Positions 46,803 to 57,997 of a DNA stretch of 64,000 bases are shown here, in pieces; within the stretch, counting starts at the first letter, position 1, and each line of letters starts with the position of its first letter. The stretch comes from Sphingomonas sp. SRS2 (GTDB taxonomy: Bacteria; Pseudomonadota; Alphaproteobacteria; Sphingomonadales; Sphingomonadaceae): contig NZ_LARW01000097.1 of the NCBI RefSeq assembly GCF_000971055.1, positions 1 to 64,000 of the forward strand, in the 5' to 3' direction. Position numbers and translations under genes: made by a program. The notes beneath the pieces are model-generated. The model was not told the origin of the DNA and did not search any database. It was given only the letters and a program-made list of their open reading frames with translations.

Positions 46803-47558
46803 TCAGCCCTCCTGGCCTTCGGCCGCTTCAGGCGCCGCGGTCACTTCCGCAGGCGTCTCGGCAGGCGCATTGTTGCTGTTGGCCACCGACTTCAGGCCGG
46901 CCGGGAACGGCGTACCCTGGGGTGCGGCGATCTTGACCGAGTCCTTGACGAGGAGCCAGCCGCCCTTCGAGCCCGGGACCGAACCCTTGACGAAGAGAAG
47001 GCCGCGCTCGGCGTCGGTCTGGACGATCTCGAGATTCTGCTGGGTGCGGTTCTTGGCGCCCATGTGACCGGCCATCTTCTTGTTCTTGAAGACCTTGCCC
47101 GGATCCTGGCGCTGACCGGTCGAACCGAGCGAGCGATGCGAGACCGAGACACCGTGGGTAGCGCGCAAACCGCCGAAGCCCCAACGCTTCATGCCGCCCT
47201 GAAAGCCCTTACCCTGGGTGCTGCCCTGGATGTCGACGAACTGGCCTGCGACATAATGGTCGGCGGAGATTTCCGCTCCAACGTCGAGCAGGCCGTCTTC
47301 CGACACGCGGAACTCGGCGACGAAAGCCTTGGGCTCCACTTCGGCCTTGCCGAAATGGCCGCGCTCCGGCTTCGAAACATTCTTTGCCTTTGCCGTGCCG
47401 GCGCCGAGCTGAACCGCGACATAGCCGTCACGGTCCTGTTCGCGGCGAGCCACGACCTGGACATTTTCCAGCTGCAGGACGGTAACCGGCACGTGCCGGC
47501 CATCATCCTGGAACAGGCGGGTCATCCCCATCTTCTTAGCGATCACGCCAGTGCGCAT
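46803..47558 (-). CDS. rplC: 50S ribosomal protein L3
   Basis: 251 residues from ATG 47558 ([20 protein letters not shown]), preceded by GGAAGGAACGGATC. Core motif [20 protein letters not shown] and [21 protein letters not shown] ~35-residue Ala/Glu/Pro-rich C-terminal tail ([20 protein letters not shown]) is not in E. coli L3. Separated from rpsJ by 271 bp, unusual inside an S10-type array. Confidence 0.97.
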   Translation of the reverse strand: MRTGVIAKKMGMTRLFQDDGRHVPVTVLQLENVQVVARREQDRDGYVAVQLGAGTAKAKNVSKPERGHFGKAEVEPKAFVAEFRVSEDGLLDVGAEISADHYVAGQFVDIQGSTQGKGFQGGMKRWGFGGLRATHGVSVSHRSLGSTGQRQDPGKVFKNKKMAGHMGAKNRTQQNLEIVQTDAERGLLFVKGSVPGSKGGWLLVKDSVKIAAPQGTPFPAGLKSVANSNNAPAETPAEVTAAPEAAEGQEG

Positions 47559-47609
47559 GATCCGTTCCTTCCACAACAGAGGCTCGCGTTAGCGGCGAGC
47601 GTGCCAACG

Positions 47610-47637
47610 AAAAAAGCTCCGGTCCGAACCGAAGCTT
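47610..47637 (-). terminator. Intrinsic terminator in front of rplC (possible attenuator)
   Basis: On the minus strand AGCTTCGGT-TCGG-ACCGGAGCT forms a 9-bp stem (one G-T pair) followed directly by TTTTTT. It is only 51 bases before the rplC start, with no good promoter in between, so regulated read-through is likely. Confidence 0.8.
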
Positions 47638-47657
47638 CCAGCCCAATGTACGATAGC

Positions 47658-47817
47658 CCCCGCCTGGGCTCGGTTTTTTCGCATTACTGCGAAAAGGCGG
47701 GGACCAGAGCACCGGCACCTATCCGAAGATCGGGCCGGTCGGTATCCCTACTCTTTCCGTCGCTTCTCAATCCGAAGGGAGAGAAACGACGAGCGCGGGA
47801 CCGATTCGATCCCGCGC
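47658..47817 (-). ncRNA. Structured leader RNA between rpsJ and rplC
   Basis: In order of transcription: stem GCGCGGGA/TCCCGCGC (47817-47793); stem CGTCGTTTCTC/GAGAAGCGACG (47791-47758, 11 bp, one G-T); stem ACCGGC/GCCGGT (47739-47711) with inner CCGA/TCGG; stem CCCCGCC/GGCGGGG (47702-47658) enclosing TTTTCGCA/TGCGAAAA; then the terminator hairpin at 47637-47610. Almost every base is accounted for by pairing, which suggests a cis-regulatory RNA controlling rplC-rplD and the genes behind. A regulator such as L4 or L3 is inferred. Confidence 0.6.
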
Positions 47818-47829
47818 GGAGCCGGCCTC

Positions 47830-48141
47830 TTAGGCCAGTTTGATCTCGACATCAACACCCGCGGCGAGATCGAGCTTCATGAGAGCGTCGACGGTCTGCG
47901 GGGTGGGCTGCACGATGTCCAGCAGCCGCTTGTAGGTGCGAACCTCGAACTGCTCGCGCGACTTCTTGTCGATGTGCGGGCCCCGGTTCACGGTGAACTT
48001 CTCGATGCGGGTCGGCAACGGGATAGGACCACGGATGAGAGCGCCGGTACGGCGGGCGGTGTCTGCGATGTCGCCGGTAGCCTGATCGAGCACACGATGA
48101 TCAAAAGCCTTCAGACGAATACGAATATTCTGCGTTTCCAT
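47830..48141 (-). CDS. rpsJ: 30S ribosomal protein S10
   Basis: 103 residues: [20 protein letters not shown] and [20 protein letters not shown]. Also the NusE elongation factor. It is flanked by a terminator after tuf and another before rplC, so it may be a nearly separate transcript. A 9-bp GC palindrome (GGCGACCCC/GGGGTCGCC, 48183-48201) lies in its leader. Confidence 0.97.
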   Translation of the reverse strand: METQNIRIRLKAFDHRVLDQATGDIADTARRTGALIRGPIPLPTRIEKFTVNRGPHIDKKSREQFEVRTYKRLLDIVQPTPQTVDALMKLDLAAGVDVEIKLA

Positions 48142-48232
48142 GGTCTCACCGATGCGAAAGAGCCGCGCCTGGCCAAAGATAAGGCGACCCCGGGGGTCGC
48201 CCTCACCTCATGACCGAGGCAAAATATTGTTT

Positions 48233-48273
48233 AAAAAGCGCACCGCCCGACTCCTTAAGGAGCCGAGCGGTGC
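48233..48273 (-). terminator. Terminator after tuf
   Basis: GCACCGCTCGGCTCC-TTAA-GGAGTCGGGCGGTGC (minus strand, two mismatches) followed by GCTTTTT. It ends the rpsL-rpsG-fusA-tuf transcript 10 bases after the tuf stop. Confidence 0.88.
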
Positions 48274-48282
48274 CGCCCTATA

Positions 48283-49473
48283 TTACTTCGAGATCGAGCT
48301 GACAACCCCGGCGCCGACGGTGCGGCCACCTTCACGGATCGAGAAGCGCAGGCCCTCTTCCATGGCGATCGGGGCAATGAGCTTGACGCCAAGCTTGATG
48401 TTGTCGCCGGGCATGACCATCTCGGTGCCCTCTGGCAGCTCGACGGTGCCGGTCACGTCGGTCGTACGGAAGTAGAACTGCGGACGATAGTTCGCAAAGA
48501 ACGGCGTGTGACGGCCACCCTCTTCCTTCGACAGGACGTAGACTTCCGACGAGAAGTCAGTGTGCGGCTTGATCGAGCCCGGCTTGCAAAGAACCTGACC
48601 ACGCTCGACCTCTTCACGGCCGACGCCGCGAATCAGCGCGCCGATGTTGTCGCCAGCCTGGCCCTGATCGAGCAGCTTGCGGAACATTTCGACGCCGGTC
48701 ACCACGGTCTTGCGGGTGTCCTTGATGCCGACGATCTCGACTTCCTCGCCAACCTTGACGATGCCGGTCTCGACACGGCCGGTGACGACGGTGCCGCGAC
48801 CCGAGATCGAGAACACGTCTTCGATCGGCATCAGGAACGGCTTGTCGAGCGGACGCTCGGGCTGCGGGATGAACGAGTCCACTGCGGCCATCAGCTTCAG
48901 AACGGCGTCATGGCCGATCTCCGGCTTGGTGCCGTTCAGGGCGCAGACCGCCGAACCCGCGATGACGGGGATGTTGTCGCCGTCGAAGTCGTAGGACGAG
49001 AGCAGCTCGCGAATCTCGAGCTCGACGAGCTCAAGGATCTCGGCGTCGTCGACCAGATCGACCTTGTTCATGAACACGACGAGCTGCGGCACGCCAACCT
49101 GACGGGCGAGCAGGATGTGCTCGCGGGTCTGCGGCATCGGGCCGTCGGTGGCCGAAACGACGAGAATGCCGCCGTCCATCTGTGCGGCGCCGGTGATCAT
49201 GTTCTTCACATAATCGGCGTGGCCCGGGCAATCGACGTGCGCATAGTGGCGCGCTTCGGTCTCATACTCGACGTGCGCGGTCGAGATGGTGATGCCGCGC
49301 TCGCGCTCTTCAGGAGCCTTGTCGATGTTGTCGTAGCTGGTGAAGGTCGCGCCGCCGGTCTCGGCGAGCACCTTCGTGATGGCAGCCGTGAGCGACGTCT
49401 TGCCATGGTCGACGTGTCCGATGGTGCCGATGTTGCAGTGCGGCTTGGTCCGCTCAAACTTAGCCTTAGCCAT
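48283..49473 (-). CDS. tuf: Elongation factor Tu
   Basis: 396 residues: G1 [11 protein letters not shown]3 [13 protein letters not shown]4 NKVD, switch region [15 protein letters not shown], and C-terminal [17 protein letters not shown]. Delivers aminoacyl-tRNA. 76 bp after fusA. Confidence 0.99.
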   Translation of the reverse strand: MAKAKFERTKPHCNIGTIGHVDHGKTSLTAAITKVLAETGGATFTSYDNIDKAPEERERGITISTAHVEYETEARHYAHVDCPGHADYVKNMITGAAQMDGGILVVSATDGPMPQTREHILLARQVGVPQLVVFMNKVDLVDDAEILELVELEIRELLSSYDFDGDNIPVIAGSAVCALNGTKPEIGHDAVLKLMAAVDSFIPQPERPLDKPFLMPIEDVFSISGRGTVVTGRVETGIVKVGEEVEIVGIKDTRKTVVTGVEMFRKLLDQGQAGDNIGALIRGVGREEVERGQVLCKPGSIKPHTDFSSEVYVLSKEEGGRHTPFFANYRPQFYFRTTDVTGTVELPEGTEMVMPGDNIKLGVKLIAPIAMEEGLRFSIREGGRTVGAGVVSSISK

Positions 49474-49549
49474 TTTTCGCCTCTTTTCTTCGAATCAATT
49501 GCCGGACGCGCCGCCCGATGCGGACGCGCCCATAACTACAAATTTCGGA

Positions 49550-51625
<2,076 letters not shown>

Positions 51626-51739
51626 GATCTTAAAACTCCGATGTCGGGGAAGGCTTTGGCCCTGCCCCGACGATATGGGAACGAAGTGTTACACTTTCGA
51701 GCCCCACCCACCGGGGGTGAGGCTCGATAAGCGGTGCTG

Positions 51740-52210
51740 TTACCAGCGGTAGTGCGAGAAGGCGCGGTTCGCTTCCGCCATGCGGTGCGTGTCTTCGCGC
51801 TTCTTGACGGCGTTACCGCGATTGTTCGCGGCATCCATCAGTTCGCCCGACAGACGGCCGGCCATCGTGTGCTCCGAACGTGCACGCGCGGCCGAGATCA
51901 GCCAACGAATGGCGAGCGCCTGCGAGCGCTCCGTGCGGACTTCGACCGGAACCTGATAGGTCGCACCGCCGACGCGGCGGCTGCGAACTTCGATGCCCGG
52001 CTTCACATTGTTGAGTGCATCATGAAACACACCGAGCGGCTCGCGCTTGGCACGGGTTTCGATAGTTTCGAACGCGCCATAGACGATGCCTTCGGCGACG
52101 GACTTCTTTCCGTCGAGCATGACGCTGTTCATGAATTTGGTGAGCACGATATCTCCGAACTTGGGATCCGGAAGGATTTCGCGCTTTTCGGGACGACGAC
52201 GACGAGCCAT
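51740..52210 (-). CDS. rpsG: 30S ribosomal protein S7
   Basis: 156 residues: [60 protein letters not shown]. Nucleates assembly of the 30S head; in E. coli represses the str operon. 13 bp after rpsL. Confidence 0.98.
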   Translation of the reverse strand: MARRRRPEKREILPDPKFGDIVLTKFMNSVMLDGKKSVAEGIVYGAFETIETRAKREPLGVFHDALNNVKPGIEVRSRRVGGATYQVPVEVRTERSQALAIRWLISAARARSEHTMAGRLSGELMDAANNRGNAVKKREDTHRMAEANRAFSHYRW

Positions 52211-52223
52211 TTCGATCTACCTC

Positions 52224-52595
52224 TTACTTAGGACGCTTGGCGCCGTACTTCGAACGGCTCTGCTTGCGGTCCTTCACACCCTGCGTGTCGAGCACGCCGC
52301 GGAGCACATGGTAGCGCACACCGGGAAGGTCGCGCACACGGCCGCCACGGATCAGGACAACCGAGTGCTCCTGAAGATTGTGACCTTCACCGGGGATGTA
52401 GCTGATCACTTCGCGGCTGTTCGTCAGGCGGACCTTGGCCACCTTGCGCAGCGCCGAGTTCGGCTTTTTCGGGGTCGTCGTATAGACGCGGGTGCAAACA
52501 CCACGCTTCTGCGGGTTCTTTTCCATCGCAGGGACCTTGGACTTGGCCTTCTGCGGCTCGCGACCCTTGCGGATCAGCTGGTTGATCGTTGGCAT
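52224..52595 (-). CDS. rpsL: 30S ribosomal protein S12 (Arg at position 88)
   Basis: 123 residues from ATG 52595 ([20 protein letters not shown]). [14 protein letters not shown] keeps lysine at position 43, but the second streptomycin loop reads [14 protein letters not shown], with arginine at position 88 (codon CGC) where E. coli and most bacteria have lysine. K88R is a classic streptomycin-resistance change in other bacteria. S12 controls decoding accuracy. First gene of the str-type unit; its promoter should lie in the ~200 bp upstream. Confidence 0.97.
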
Positions 52596-52808
52596 GAAGC
52601 CCTTCACCTCTAAGAGAGTTACTTTACTAATGCCCAACTTGCCTTCCCGAAAACCCGATAAATCAGGTCATCCGGGAATGCACGAAAGCCCCGGCGGTCA
52701 TATTCGACCCCCCAGGCCTTCACACGCATCAGCAATGTTCAAGCTTGCCCAGATACGGCTAAGCCGGTCCTGAGCAGGGCGCGCCTATAGAGAAGGAGTC
52801 GGATCGGG

Positions 52809-53101
52809 TCAACCGCCGGAACCGCCGCAATTCGCCGCTCCCTTGCAAAGACAGGACGAAGCAGCGCCCGATACGCCACTCGCCGCTACCGAGTCTCGGG
52901 CTCCGATTTCGGCGTCGACCCAGGCGGAATATTGCCCCCCCATCGCCCGCAGCACCAGCACCTCGGGGAGTCCTGGCTGTGAAGCGCCCGCACCCGCTGC
53001 TCGACCGGCAGGGCGAGCAGCGGGTGCGTCTTGATGTGGAGGACATGCTTGGCGCGTTCGACCGCACCCTGCCAGCGATAGATGCTAGTCGCGGCGGTCA
53101 T
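52809..53101 (-). pseudogene. cutA: CutA divalent-ion tolerance protein, truncated and frameshifted
   Basis: From ATG 53101 the frame gives TAATSIYRWQGAVERAKHVL and PVEQRVRALHS, the middle of CutA (trimeric copper-tolerance/signal protein of ~105 residues). The next conserved part, LPEVLVLRAMGGQYSAWVDA, follows in another frame, so a 1-2 base indel lies near 52980. The first ~35 residues of normal CutA are missing: the frame begins inside the 3' end of the cation transporter gene (stop 53085). It cannot make a normal product. Confidence 0.7.
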
Positions 53102-54023
53102 GGTCTTCCGGCCAGCCCGCGGATTGAGGCTTGATATAAATGGCCCGGATAGACGGCCAGCGCTCGCGCAACTCCGTCTCGGCTTCGGCGATCATTGCCT
53201 CGATCCGCCCGACCGGGACCTGATCGACGAAATCGACCGAGAGCCCGAGGAAGATGTTGCGCGGACCGATATGGATGGTGGTGATCTCGTTGACTCCGCT
53301 GACCTCGGGCCGACGATCTATCGCCGCGCGCACCGCAGCCTCCAGCGCCGGATCGGCCGCCTCGCCGATCAGCAGCCCCTTCGATTCCCGCGCCAGCGCC
53401 AGCGCAACGCCGGCCAGCGCGACGCCTATGACGATCGACGCGACGCCGTCCCAACGCGGGTCGCCGGTGTGCAGGCTGAGAGTGATGCCCACGCCGGCCA
53501 CCAGCAGGCCGAACATCGCCGCCGAATCCTCGAACAGGACGATGAAGCTCGGGGGATCCTTCGATCGGTGGATCGCCGTCCACCAGCCAAGTTCGCCGCG
53601 CGCATTGCTGAACTCGCGCACCGCAAGCAGCCAGCTTGCCCCTTCCAGTACCAACGCGATCGCCAGCACCACATAGTTGATCAGCGGCGATCGGATCGGA
53701 TCGGGATTCCTGATGTGGAGGATGCCCTCGTAGATCGACAGACCCGCGCCAGTCGCGAAAATCAGAATCGCGACGACGAAGCTCCAGAAATAGAGCTCCC
53801 GGCCATAACCCAGCGGATGGCGATCATCGGGCGGCCGCTCCGACCGTTTCTGGCCATAGAGCAGTAATAATTGATTGAGGCTGTCGACCACCGAGTGGAA
53901 GCCCTCGGTCAGCATCGCCGACGAACCGGTGATGGCCGCCGCGACGAATTTGGCGATCGCAATGCCCAGATTTGCGGCGAGCGCCGCGAACAGCACCAGT
54001 CGGCTTTCAGGCGGTTCGGTCAT
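53085..54023 (-). CDS. Cation diffusion facilitator family transporter
   Basis: 312 residues with six membrane helices. Helix 2 metal site SSAMLTEGFHSVVDSLNQLL and helix 5 site FEDSAAMFGLLVAGVG, then a cytoplasmic ferredoxin-like domain (VSGVNEITTIHIGPRNIFLG). The helix 2 pattern H-x3-D and helix 5 D are those of proton-driven zinc/iron/manganese exporters; metal not predictable. ATG 54023 is preferred over a start 29 codons upstream. Confidence 0.88.
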   Translation of the reverse strand: MTEPPESRLVLFAALAANLGIAIAKFVAAAITGSSAMLTEGFHSVVDSLNQLLLLYGQKRSERPPDDRHPLGYGRELYFWSFVVAILIFATGAGLSIYEGILHIRNPDPIRSPLINYVVLAIALVLEGASWLLAVREFSNARGELGWWTAIHRSKDPPSFIVLFEDSAAMFGLLVAGVGITLSLHTGDPRWDGVASIVIGVALAGVALALARESKGLLIGEAADPALEAAVRAAIDRRPEVSGVNEITTIHIGPRNIFLGLSVDFVDQVPVGRIEAMIAEAETELRERWPSIRAIYIKPQSAGWPEDHDRRD

Positions 54024-54206
54024 GAGACCCCTTTGTCGCTGGATACTCCATCGAAACGCCCCCGTCGCAGAAAATGCACCAAGCCCATTTTTTGGTTTGC
54101 GGAAAGCCAAAAAGGTTCCTAAAGGAAATTATCTATATTTGCGCCCTGTCGATGGATCGACGGGACTTTCCAGCCGTTTCAGCATCGTCGACCAGGGAGG
54201 GTCACG

Positions 54207-55490
54207 ATGACTGAGTACCGCGCCAACTCCGATCCTATCCCCAGCACCTATAGCAGCGCTTTCGCGCGGCGTACTCGGACGAAGCCCCGGCTACGGCACT
54301 GGATCGCCAGCCTTCCCCTGATCGCCGTCGCGGCCTTCACTTTCAATGGCGCCGCGCCCGCCGAGATTTCGACTGATATTTCCGCCGAATCGGCGATTGC
54401 CGAGCAACAGGGGCGCTGGTCGATCGGCGAGGCGCGCAAGCTGGTGAACCTGATCGAGGAGTCCGAACAGGAAGGTCTCAATCCCCGGGACTATCGGCTC
54501 GCCGAACTGCGCGCAGCGGTCGACGCCGGCGGCAACGGCCCCGCGCTCGACACCCTCGCGACCGCCGCTGCGCTTAGCCTCGCCCATGACTATGCGGATG
54601 GCCGGATCGAAGACAAGGAGGCGCTCGACTGGCATATGACGCCCGCCGCCGACGCAAACAGCCTGGCGCAGGGTCTGCAGGATGCGCTGGATCGCGACAA
54701 GCTGGGCTCGTGGATACGCGGCCTGTTGCCCGACCACAGGCAATACCGCGCATTGAAGGCCGCCTATGTGGCGACCAGCCCCGCCGATACGACCACTCGG
54801 GAGCAGCTGCGCGCCAATCTCGAGCGCTGGCGCTGGATGCCACGCGATCTGGGTGATCGGTACATCTATGTGAATGTGCCGAGCTATCGCCTCGAGTTGA
54901 TGAACGGCGGGGTCGAGGAAGCCAGCTTCAATGTCGTTGTCGGCGCGCCGAAGACTCCAACCCCGCAACTTGCGCTCCACGCCCAGTCTGTCGTCGCCAA
55001 CCCCAGTTGGACGCTACCGCCGAGCGTACTCAAGGAGGGCCGCTGGCAGGGCAAGGGCTATAGCGTGACGCGCCGCGCCGATGGCGGCGTGACCGTTCGA
55101 CAGGCCCCGGGCCCGCGCAACGCGCTTGGGCGGATCAAGATCGACATGCCCAACGCACATGCGATCTATCTGCACGACACGCCGCAGAAGGCCGCGTTCG
55201 GCCGGACGGATCGCGCCCTTAGCCATGGCTGCGTTCGTGTTCAGAACATCGAGGAACTCGCGGCGCTGCTCCATGGCGGCGGCGAATTGGACGATGCCCT
55301 CGCCGGCCCGGTCAAGACCAGGGTGCTGCAGCTGGAAAAGAGCGTGCCCGTCTATATCGTCTATTTCACGGCCGAGGCCCAGCCCGACGGCACGATCCGC
55401 TATCTTGGCGATCCCTATCAACGCGATCAGGCGCTTCTTTCGCAAATCGGCCGCCCTGGCGCCGGCGGGGTGACGATGGCCGCCCGATAA
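54207..55490 (+). CDS. L,D-transpeptidase, YcbB-like
   Basis: 427 residues. Short cytoplasmic head and membrane/signal segment (HWIASLPLIAVAAFTFNGAA), a peptidoglycan-binding region (LIEESEQEGLNPRDYRLAEL) and a YkuD domain: RYIYVNVPSYRLELMNGG ... AIYLHDTPQKAAFGR, catalytic HGCVRVQN at about 345-352. It makes 3-3 cross-links in peptidoglycan. Followed within 1.9 kb by another L,D-transpeptidase and a D,D-carboxypeptidase. Confidence 0.92.
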   Translation: MTEYRANSDPIPSTYSSAFARRTRTKPRLRHWIASLPLIAVAAFTFNGAAPAEISTDISAESAIAEQQGRWSIGEARKLVNLIEESEQEGLNPRDYRLAELRAAVDAGGNGPALDTLATAAALSLAHDYADGRIEDKEALDWHMTPAADANSLAQGLQDALDRDKLGSWIRGLLPDHRQYRALKAAYVATSPADTTTREQLRANLERWRWMPRDLGDRYIYVNVPSYRLELMNGGVEEASFNVVVGAPKTPTPQLALHAQSVVANPSWTLPPSVLKEGRWQGKGYSVTRRADGGVTVRQAPGPRNALGRIKIDMPNAHAIYLHDTPQKAAFGRTDRALSHGCVRVQNIEELAALLHGGGELDDALAGPVKTRVLQLEKSVPVYIVYFTAEAQPDGTIRYLGDPYQRDQALLSQIGRPGAGGVTMAAR

Positions 55491-55674
55491 CCGGCGCGCC
55501 GGAAACCGGCATTATGCAAGGGATGTCGACTAAAGTCGCATGGGCGCGATGAACCGTGCACCGAAAACGCCCGGAGCGCCTGGCAAGAGGAACAAACGTC
55601 CACTCCACGAATGAAATAGTAAACCCGCTCTGATAAGAAGAGGCTCTTGTTAGCGTAAGAGCGGGTGAGGCACT

Positions 55675-56313
55675 TTGCAGAATTTGATCGACACGCCGGT
55701 GAGCCGGCGCGGATTGTTAGGTTCGGCCATTTTCGGTGGATTGGCATTGGCGACAAGCGGCACTGCAGTGGCGGCCAAGCTGCTGCCCGCCGCGAAGCTC
55801 CGCCCCGAAGTGCGGGCACGGGCGCTCGCGGCGATGAGCCGCCATGTTGGCCAGATCAGGAATCGCGACGTCATCGGCATCTGCGATTTCGACGATCCCT
55901 CCTCGGCTCCCCGCTTCCACCTGCTCGATGTCGCTTCTGGCCGGGTCAACAGCCTCCTTGTGGCGCATGGTCGTGGATCGGATCCGGGCCACACTGGCTG
56001 GCTGCAGAAATTCTCGAACACGATGGGTTCTGCCGCTTCGTCGAGCGGCGCCTATGTGACCGCCGAGGAATATGTCGGCCAGCATGGCCGCTCGCGCCGG
56101 ATCGACGGCCTTGACCAGACCAACAGCAACGCCCGCCCGCGCGCGGTCGTAATCCACGGCGCCTGGTATGCCGAGCGGAACATGATCGCCCAGCACGGCA
56201 AACTGGGCCGCTCGGAAGGCTGTTTCGCGTTCGGCGAGACCGATCTTGCACAGGTGATGGCACGGCTCGGGCCGGGCCGGCTGCTGTACGCCGACAAGGT
56301 CGATCGTGCTTAA
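55675..56313 (+). CDS. Murein L,D-transpeptidase catalytic domain family protein
   Basis: 212 residues from a TTG start. A twin-arginine signal (VSRRGLLGSAIFGGLALA) suggests Tat export in folded form. The body matches the YkuD_2 family: IGICDFDDPSSAPRFHLLDV, VAHGRGSDPG, and the catalytic-type HGAWYAERNMIAQHGKLGRS followed by EGCFAFGE with the cysteine. It differs from the YcbB-like enzyme upstream and may be a peptidoglycan hydrolase or transpeptidase. Confidence 0.85.
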   Translation: MQNLIDTPVSRRGLLGSAIFGGLALATSGTAVAAKLLPAAKLRPEVRARALAAMSRHVGQIRNRDVIGICDFDDPSSAPRFHLLDVASGRVNSLLVAHGRGSDPGHTGWLQKFSNTMGSAASSSGAYVTAEEYVGQHGRSRRIDGLDQTNSNARPRAVVIHGAWYAERNMIAQHGKLGRSEGCFAFGETDLAQVMARLGPGRLLYADKVDRA

Positions 56314-56416
56314 AATGAGTCGAAGCGCATGATCGGCCTTGTCAGGACGACTGTTGCGCTTCCTAAAAATGCTTTAGATTCAATCCTATCTGGTCAATAA
56401 AAGAGGGGACTGGATA

Positions 56417-57376
56417 GTGAGTGGATTTGTTTTGAGACGCTGGCTGACCTGCGTGACGATCGCGATGGCAGCTTTGTTTGCGCCCTTGGCGATGGCCGGC
56501 GCGGCCAGCCCACTCGGCGGACCACGCTTCGCTACGGTGCTAATGGACGCAGACACCGGCGAGATCCTCTATGCCGAGCAGGCGACCGCGATCCGCCATC
56601 CTGCGTCGATCACCAAGGTGATGACCCTCTACATCGTCTTCGATGCGCTCGACGCCGGCCGGCTACGGCTCGACGACCGCGTCGTCATGTCGTCCCGGGC
56701 GGTCGCACAACGCCCGTCCAAGCTTGGCCTTGGCATTGGCCAGTCGCTTTCGGTCGAAGAGGCCATTAGCGTCGTCGCGGTAAAGTCCGCCAATGACATC
56801 TCGGTGGCGCTTGCCGAAAAGGTCGCAGGCAGCGAGACCAATTTCGCCCGGCTGATGACCGCAAAGGCTCGTCAGCTCGGCATGCGCCAGACGGTCTTCG
56901 CCAATGCCAGCGGCCTGCCCGATCCGGCGCATTTCACCTCGGCGCAGGACATCGCGATCCTCTCCGCCGCGATGATCCGCAATCACCCCAATCACTATCG
57001 CTGCTTCTCCGAACAGAGCTACAGCTATGGCAAGCTGCGCCTCGCCAATCACAACAAGCTACTCGGCGTGGTGCGCGGGCTCGACGGGATCAAGACCGGC
57101 TTCACCAACGACAGCGGCTTCACCCTCACCGCCTCGGCGGTCCGTGATGGCCGCCGGCTGATCGCGGTGGTGCTCGGCTCGCCATCCGGCTGGCAGCGCG
57201 ACCGCGACATCACCAGCCTGCTCAACACCGGCTTCACGGCGCTCGATATCCGCCGCAACGGCGGCACCGAAGATATGGCGGCGCTGCTGTCCAGCTCAGG
57301 CTTCACCCTTAACCGCAGCCTCCGTCCGGTGCCGCAACTCGTCGCGCTGGATGTCGAGGAAGGTGACGGCGAATAG
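56417..57376 (+). CDS. D-alanyl-D-alanine carboxypeptidase (serine-type, S11)
   Basis: 319 residues from a GTG. Signal peptide (VTIAMAALFAPLAMAGAAS), active-site SITK at about 66, SAN at about 122 and KTG (GIKTGFTNDSG) at about 220, the three penicillin-binding motifs. It trims the terminal D-alanine of peptidoglycan stem peptides, which produces the tetrapeptide donors used by L,D-transpeptidases such as the two encoded just upstream. Confidence 0.92.
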   Translation: MSGFVLRRWLTCVTIAMAALFAPLAMAGAASPLGGPRFATVLMDADTGEILYAEQATAIRHPASITKVMTLYIVFDALDAGRLRLDDRVVMSSRAVAQRPSKLGLGIGQSLSVEEAISVVAVKSANDISVALAEKVAGSETNFARLMTAKARQLGMRQTVFANASGLPDPAHFTSAQDIAILSAAMIRNHPNHYRCFSEQSYSYGKLRLANHNKLLGVVRGLDGIKTGFTNDSGFTLTASAVRDGRRLIAVVLGSPSGWQRDRDITSLLNTGFTALDIRRNGGTEDMAALLSSSGFTLNRSLRPVPQLVALDVEEGDGE

Positions 57377-57417
57377 AGCTTCCAAGCCCCTCCGCAGAGA
57401 GGGCAAGGGAGGGGTGA

Positions 57418-57447
57418 ATGGGACGGGCGAAAGTCCGTCCCTTTTTT
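57418..57447 (+). terminator. Terminator after the carboxypeptidase gene
   Basis: GGGACGG-GCGAAAGT-CCGTCCC followed by TTTTTT, 44 bases after the stop at 57376. The remaining bases to 57538 contain only a doubtful 20-codon ORF (57468-57530). Confidence 0.88.
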
Positions 57448-57538
57448 ATGGCGATGGATCGCAGCTCATGGGCATAGCCATCGGCATTGCCTTGGGGATC
57501 GCGATGCGCGAGCTATTCGCCGCGCGCTGACCCCACCG

Positions 57539-57751
57539 CTATTGCAGGATCAGGCGACGGCTGAAAATCGGCATATAGGACGGCGCCGGGCGCTGCGCTC
57601 GGCGATCGGCTTCCGCGATCCGTATCCCGGATTTGCGCGCGACATCGGCAACGGGCTTTGCCTTCGGGCGCATCTCACAGGCAAGTACGTCCTGGGCATA
57701 TAAGGCCGACAAGGCCGTCGCGCCCAATATGAGTAACTTTCCCAAACCCAA
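57539..57751 (-). CDS. Small exported protein of unknown function
   Basis: 70 residues from a TTG at 57751, chosen because GGGAGG lies 5 bases before it. Signal peptide GLGKLLILGATALSALYAQ followed by a short basic mature part (EMRPKAKPVADVARKSGIRI) with one cysteine next to the cleavage site. Upstream frame to 57877 is open but has no signal. No family recognised. Confidence 0.5.
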   Translation of the reverse strand: MGLGKLLILGATALSALYAQDVLACEMRPKAKPVADVARKSGIRIAEADRRAQRPAPSYMPIFSRRLILQ

Positions 57752-57967
57752 AGCCGCCTCCCTTGATGACGCCTTTACCGGCGCGAAGGTTAAGCGTGCG
57801 ACCGCGGATACGCACGGTGTCGTCGGCGAACCGCCGACCAACGTCGACGAACGACATAACGCATTTATGACTGGCATTTCTTCCCGAAGGAAAGGGGGAC
57901 GGTATATCCCCTACCGCACAGCTCTGGCGAATACAGGGTGAACGTTAAGAACAAATAGAGAGCAAAG

Positions 57968-57988
57968 GGCCTCAATTCTCTGAGGCGT
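57968..57988 (-). terminator. Terminator-like hairpin after lpdA
   Basis: GCCTCAGAGAATTGAGGC on the minus strand, 6-bp stem, followed by CCTTTGC, just after the lpdA stop. Weak T-run. Confidence 0.5.
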
Positions 57989-57997
57989 CTTTCGAAC

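Noticed and set aside
57468-57530. 20-codon hydrophobic ORF (MGIAIGIALGIAMRELFAAR)
   Set aside because: Directly follows a terminator, no ribosome binding site, too short to support.
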